NCBI GenBank assembly: GCA_963924555.1
Contig: OZ004587.1
Location: 2,294,001-2,358,000 of the forward strand
DNA: 64,000 nucleotides
From: Crambe crambe
Taxonomy: Eukaryota > Porifera > Demospongiae > Poecilosclerida > Crambeidae
Direction: 5' to 3'
Shown here in pieces: positions 61,830 through 64,000 of this stretch. A program made the position numbers and the translations under genes. Within the stretch, counting starts at the first letter, position 1. Each line of letters begins with the position of its first letter. A model generated the notes under the pieces. The model worked only from the letters and a program-made list of their open reading frames with translations, made no database searches and was not told the DNA's origin.

Positions 61830-62400
61830 AGAGTAAATAATGCTAGGGAGAGTATCCAATGCCGCATTGCCCTTTCACGCACACTATCAGGAAAGTAACG
61901 TGACTTGCACGCGATAATTTCCCGCACTATGACCACGTATGACATTTAATTTTTTGACACTTTCTTCGTTTTTGCGAGGCTAGCTCTAAGCAAACAATGG
62001 ATTTATTTTTGGATGATACAGGTGCAGAAGTGGATGTCAATCCAGATGATGTCGAAATAATCACACAGAATGGCATAACTTCGATGATACAGTCATGTGA
62101 GATCCTCGAGAGGTACTGTAGTTCTCGACCAGCTCATGCTAGTATCTCTGGAAATCCGCCTGTAGTCTTAGCCTTCTTTATTCCCGCATCCATTTTTGCA
62201 GTCTTCGGCACTCGGCTGAAGGAGGCCCTCTCCTCCTCGTAGCTATACGCAAGTGCGCACGCGTGACATTTTTACCCACATTTTTCAAACCACGTCATTA
62301 TCTGTCATTGATTCTCGCGTGCAAGTCACGTTACTTTCCTGATAGTGTGCGTGAAAGGGCAATGCGGCGTTGGATACTCTCCCTAGCATTATTTACTCTT
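61830..62400. repeat. Inverted repeat with 83-bp arms around a short ORF
   Basis: Arms 61830-61912 and 62317-62400 pair with one mismatch (AATGCTAGGGAGAGTATCCA .. CGTGACTTGCACGCG). Between them a frame begins at 61997 (MDLFLDDTGAEVDVNPDDVE) and either reads to 62242 or splices at a GTACTG donor near 62113. It could be a composite foldback element that captured a first exon. Confidence 0.6.
61997..62242 (+). CDS. Hypothetical acidic small ORF
   Basis: 81 residues; the N-terminal 38 are acidic and helix-like (DVNPDDVEIITQNGITSMIQ). The remainder, after a possible splice donor, is less gene-like. I do not recognise a family. Confidence 0.3.
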   Translation: MDLFLDDTGAEVDVNPDDVEIITQNGITSMIQSCEILERYCSSRPAHASISGNPPVVLAFFIPASIFAVFGTRLKEALSSS

Positions 62401-62699
62401 GGCACTATTGACACACCTGTCCCACACATACCACATTAATATACAGTGCTGCATGCCTGTTTGTGCAAGCATCTCTAGCTGTATGTTATCCTATACTAAG
62501 CTGGGTGACTACAAAAATAATATAGAGTATGAAATGTTTGTGGAATGTATTCAACCCATTTGCGCACATCACCTATCAAAACCAGATAGTCAAGTTGCTT
62601 AGGAGCAAATGGGGACGAAGCGGATAAAAGCACCAAATTTATTTTGGCAACTCCTTTGATAGTAAACTTCACTTTTGAGGTAGGGCCACCCCTGTATGT

Positions 62700-63248
62700 G
62701 AATAGAACCCAGGATTTTTACTGCATTTTTGGGGAAAAGGGAAGAAGTCAGCATGGGATGCCTGGAAATCCTATCCAGAGGTGACCCTCTACATGGCAAG
62801 TCATCCACATACTCCAATAACTGTGGAAACCAATCACTTTCAACTTTTTGAACGCTTTACTGTCATTCTCTATGATAAGACAAGCAATCTAAAGAGACAC
62901 AGAGAGAATTATTCTATCAGAAAAATAAGACAATGGAAACCACCAACACAAGATGCTCTGTTGCAGCACTACAAGCATGTTGCATACCAGGCTGGGATCT
63001 GAACAACCAGTGATTTGGTCCAACAACAAACACCTACTCCAGAGGGATGTGGTTGGACATTGGACAGAGAAAGAAATTCATGGGTTCCTGCATGGACCAC
63101 ACTACCACTGGCATCTAAAGCCTGCAATGAACTAGTGAAGTGTGGCTGCAAAAGCATGAAAGGCTGTGGTGCAAGGTGTTCATGCAAGAAAGAGAACTGG
63201 AAATGCATGAGCTTTGTAGCTGCAACTGTGAAAAGTAGCTTTGATTAA
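62700..63248 (+). pseudogene. PIN/CXC-family 3' fragment
   Basis: Across frames: ERFTVILYDKTSN (62.86 kb), PPTQDALLQHYKHVAYQAGI (62.95 kb), TPTPEGCGWTLDRE (63.03 kb), TTLPLASKACNELVKCGCKS and CGARCSCKKENWKC. The Thr-Ser-Asn / LQQH.KR.AYQAG / CGCK..C..RCSCKK order is characteristic of a large group of repeat-derived animal proteins that also have the GCDTTS motif upstream. It is a different subfamily from the 12-13.5 kb module. The upstream nuclease part is not preserved. Confidence 0.6.
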
Positions 63249-63539
63249 AATTTCTGAAAATATTTTCGCGTTTTAATTTTTTGCAATACATAATATATAA
63301 CGCGAAATTATAATTTTTCGCGGATACCGCATTTTGGATGCAAAAATGCAAAATGTTGCATTAGTGAAAATCTTGTGTTCTACTTATGTAGCTATAGGGA
63401 TGGCTCCTACCTCAGAATTATCAAAGGGATTGCCAAAAAATTTTTGATGCTTTTATCCCATTTTTCAACTAAGTCACCTGACTAAGAGTCTTGTAACCAC
63501 TTAATGAAGACATGAGCAAGAGCATATGACCAAGAGTTC

Positions 63540-63727
63540 TTGAAGTTGAATACTTTTCTCCTCTCGTGTTCACCTCAGGAGGAATGGGGCCAACAGCTGA
63601 GGTTGTCTACAAGCGGCTAGTGTCCATGATACAATGGATTGGTAATATGTCTAGATCAGGTACAGGTCTTTCAAGCAGGAGATGGATGACAGCACCACTG
63701 ACTGTGCAAACTGCAAGAGCAGAATGA
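63540..63727 (+). pseudogene. Tail fragment of a repeat-associated protein
   Basis: RVLEVEYFSPLVFTSGGMGP then EVVYKRLVSMIQ, then TAG at 63725-63727. The FTPLVFS..GGMG....YKRLA pattern recurs in many invertebrate repetitive-element proteins. The element class was not determined. Confidence 0.4.
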
Positions 63728-64000
63728 ACACATCACCTGACAATGTTTGACTATATAAGTCATCTTGTCACATTTCATCACCATTCTTGTTATTTGAAAA
63801 AAAAATTAGTAGACAAGACAGGAGTGGGTACTCTTTACCGTCTTTCTTCCTTACTTCAAGCACAATTTTCCCCATCCAATAAGCTGAAGTAGTAAGGGAT
63901 AATTGGAGGAGTGGTGTGGTGACAGGAGCAACAGCACCTTCCTGGTCAGCATTTTACTTTCAGCCCAAACACACAGGCCCCATAGCAGTCTAAGTATTGG

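Overview
The window looks like AT-rich, intron-rich animal DNA, most likely from a demosponge of the Amphimedon type. This is inferred from the very frequent AGCTAGCT-like words, small introns with GT..AG ends, Ig/FN3 receptor genes, a TRIM-type NHL exon, and the mix of copia, DIRS-like, hAT, CACTA-like, LINE and foldback elements. No species assignment could be tested. No bacterial operon, CRISPR array, rRNA gene or free-standing tRNA gene was seen.

The core of the window is a repeated locus. One unit holds a multi-exon gene for a single-pass receptor (signal peptide, three Ig-like domains, one FN3 domain, transmembrane segment, tyrosine-bearing tail) and, head-to-head with it, a broken coiled-coil plus PIN/CXC module. 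Copy A fills about 1-13.57 kb (receptor on minus). Copy B fills about 26.79-36.93 kb (receptor on minus). Copy C is inverted and fills about 42.45-51.66 kb (receptor on plus). A receptor 3' end with an unrelated ectodomain (D) lies at 17.76-18.49 kb, and a broken FN3 exon at 24.45-24.72 kb. I reconstructed every exon of A, B and C. Ig and FN3 exons have the same lengths in all copies (264, 354, 345, 318 nt) and phase 1 ends. The copies differ in their last exons. C (539 aa) and A use a transmembrane exon plus a short tail with YGVM and VVYEEI. B (693 aa) uses a different exon with a 199-residue tail holding five YxxI/V motifs. A carries both kinds of terminal exon.

Copy A alone contains a copia retrotransposon (4,071-8,390, minus strand) in the intron between exons 2 and 3. 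B and C show the empty site. Copy B alone contains a 2-kb hAT-like terminal-inverted-repeat element with a nested 145-bp element. B and C share a 0.48-kb SINE-like insertion absent from A.

Between the copies, 13.6-26 kb is accessory DNA: an array of six 33/36-nt micro-exon-like units (14.4-14.8 kb), foldback elements, two remnants of a tyrosine-kinase-like exon, and a rearranged DIRS/Ngaro-type retroelement (21.1-22.5 kb). The 36.9-42.4 kb spacer between B and C starts with a tandem-duplication junction, then has large hairpins and a decayed copy of the coiled-coil / LHSDGTTKFG family.

The right end (51.7-64 kb) holds transposon debris (CACTA-like, hAT, LINE), a nearly intact copy of the LHSDGTTKFG family (56.2-58.5 kb), the NHL-repeat terminal exon of a probable TRIM-NHL-like gene (59.7-60.7 kb, minus), and a PIN/CXC family 3' fragment (62.7-63.25 kb).
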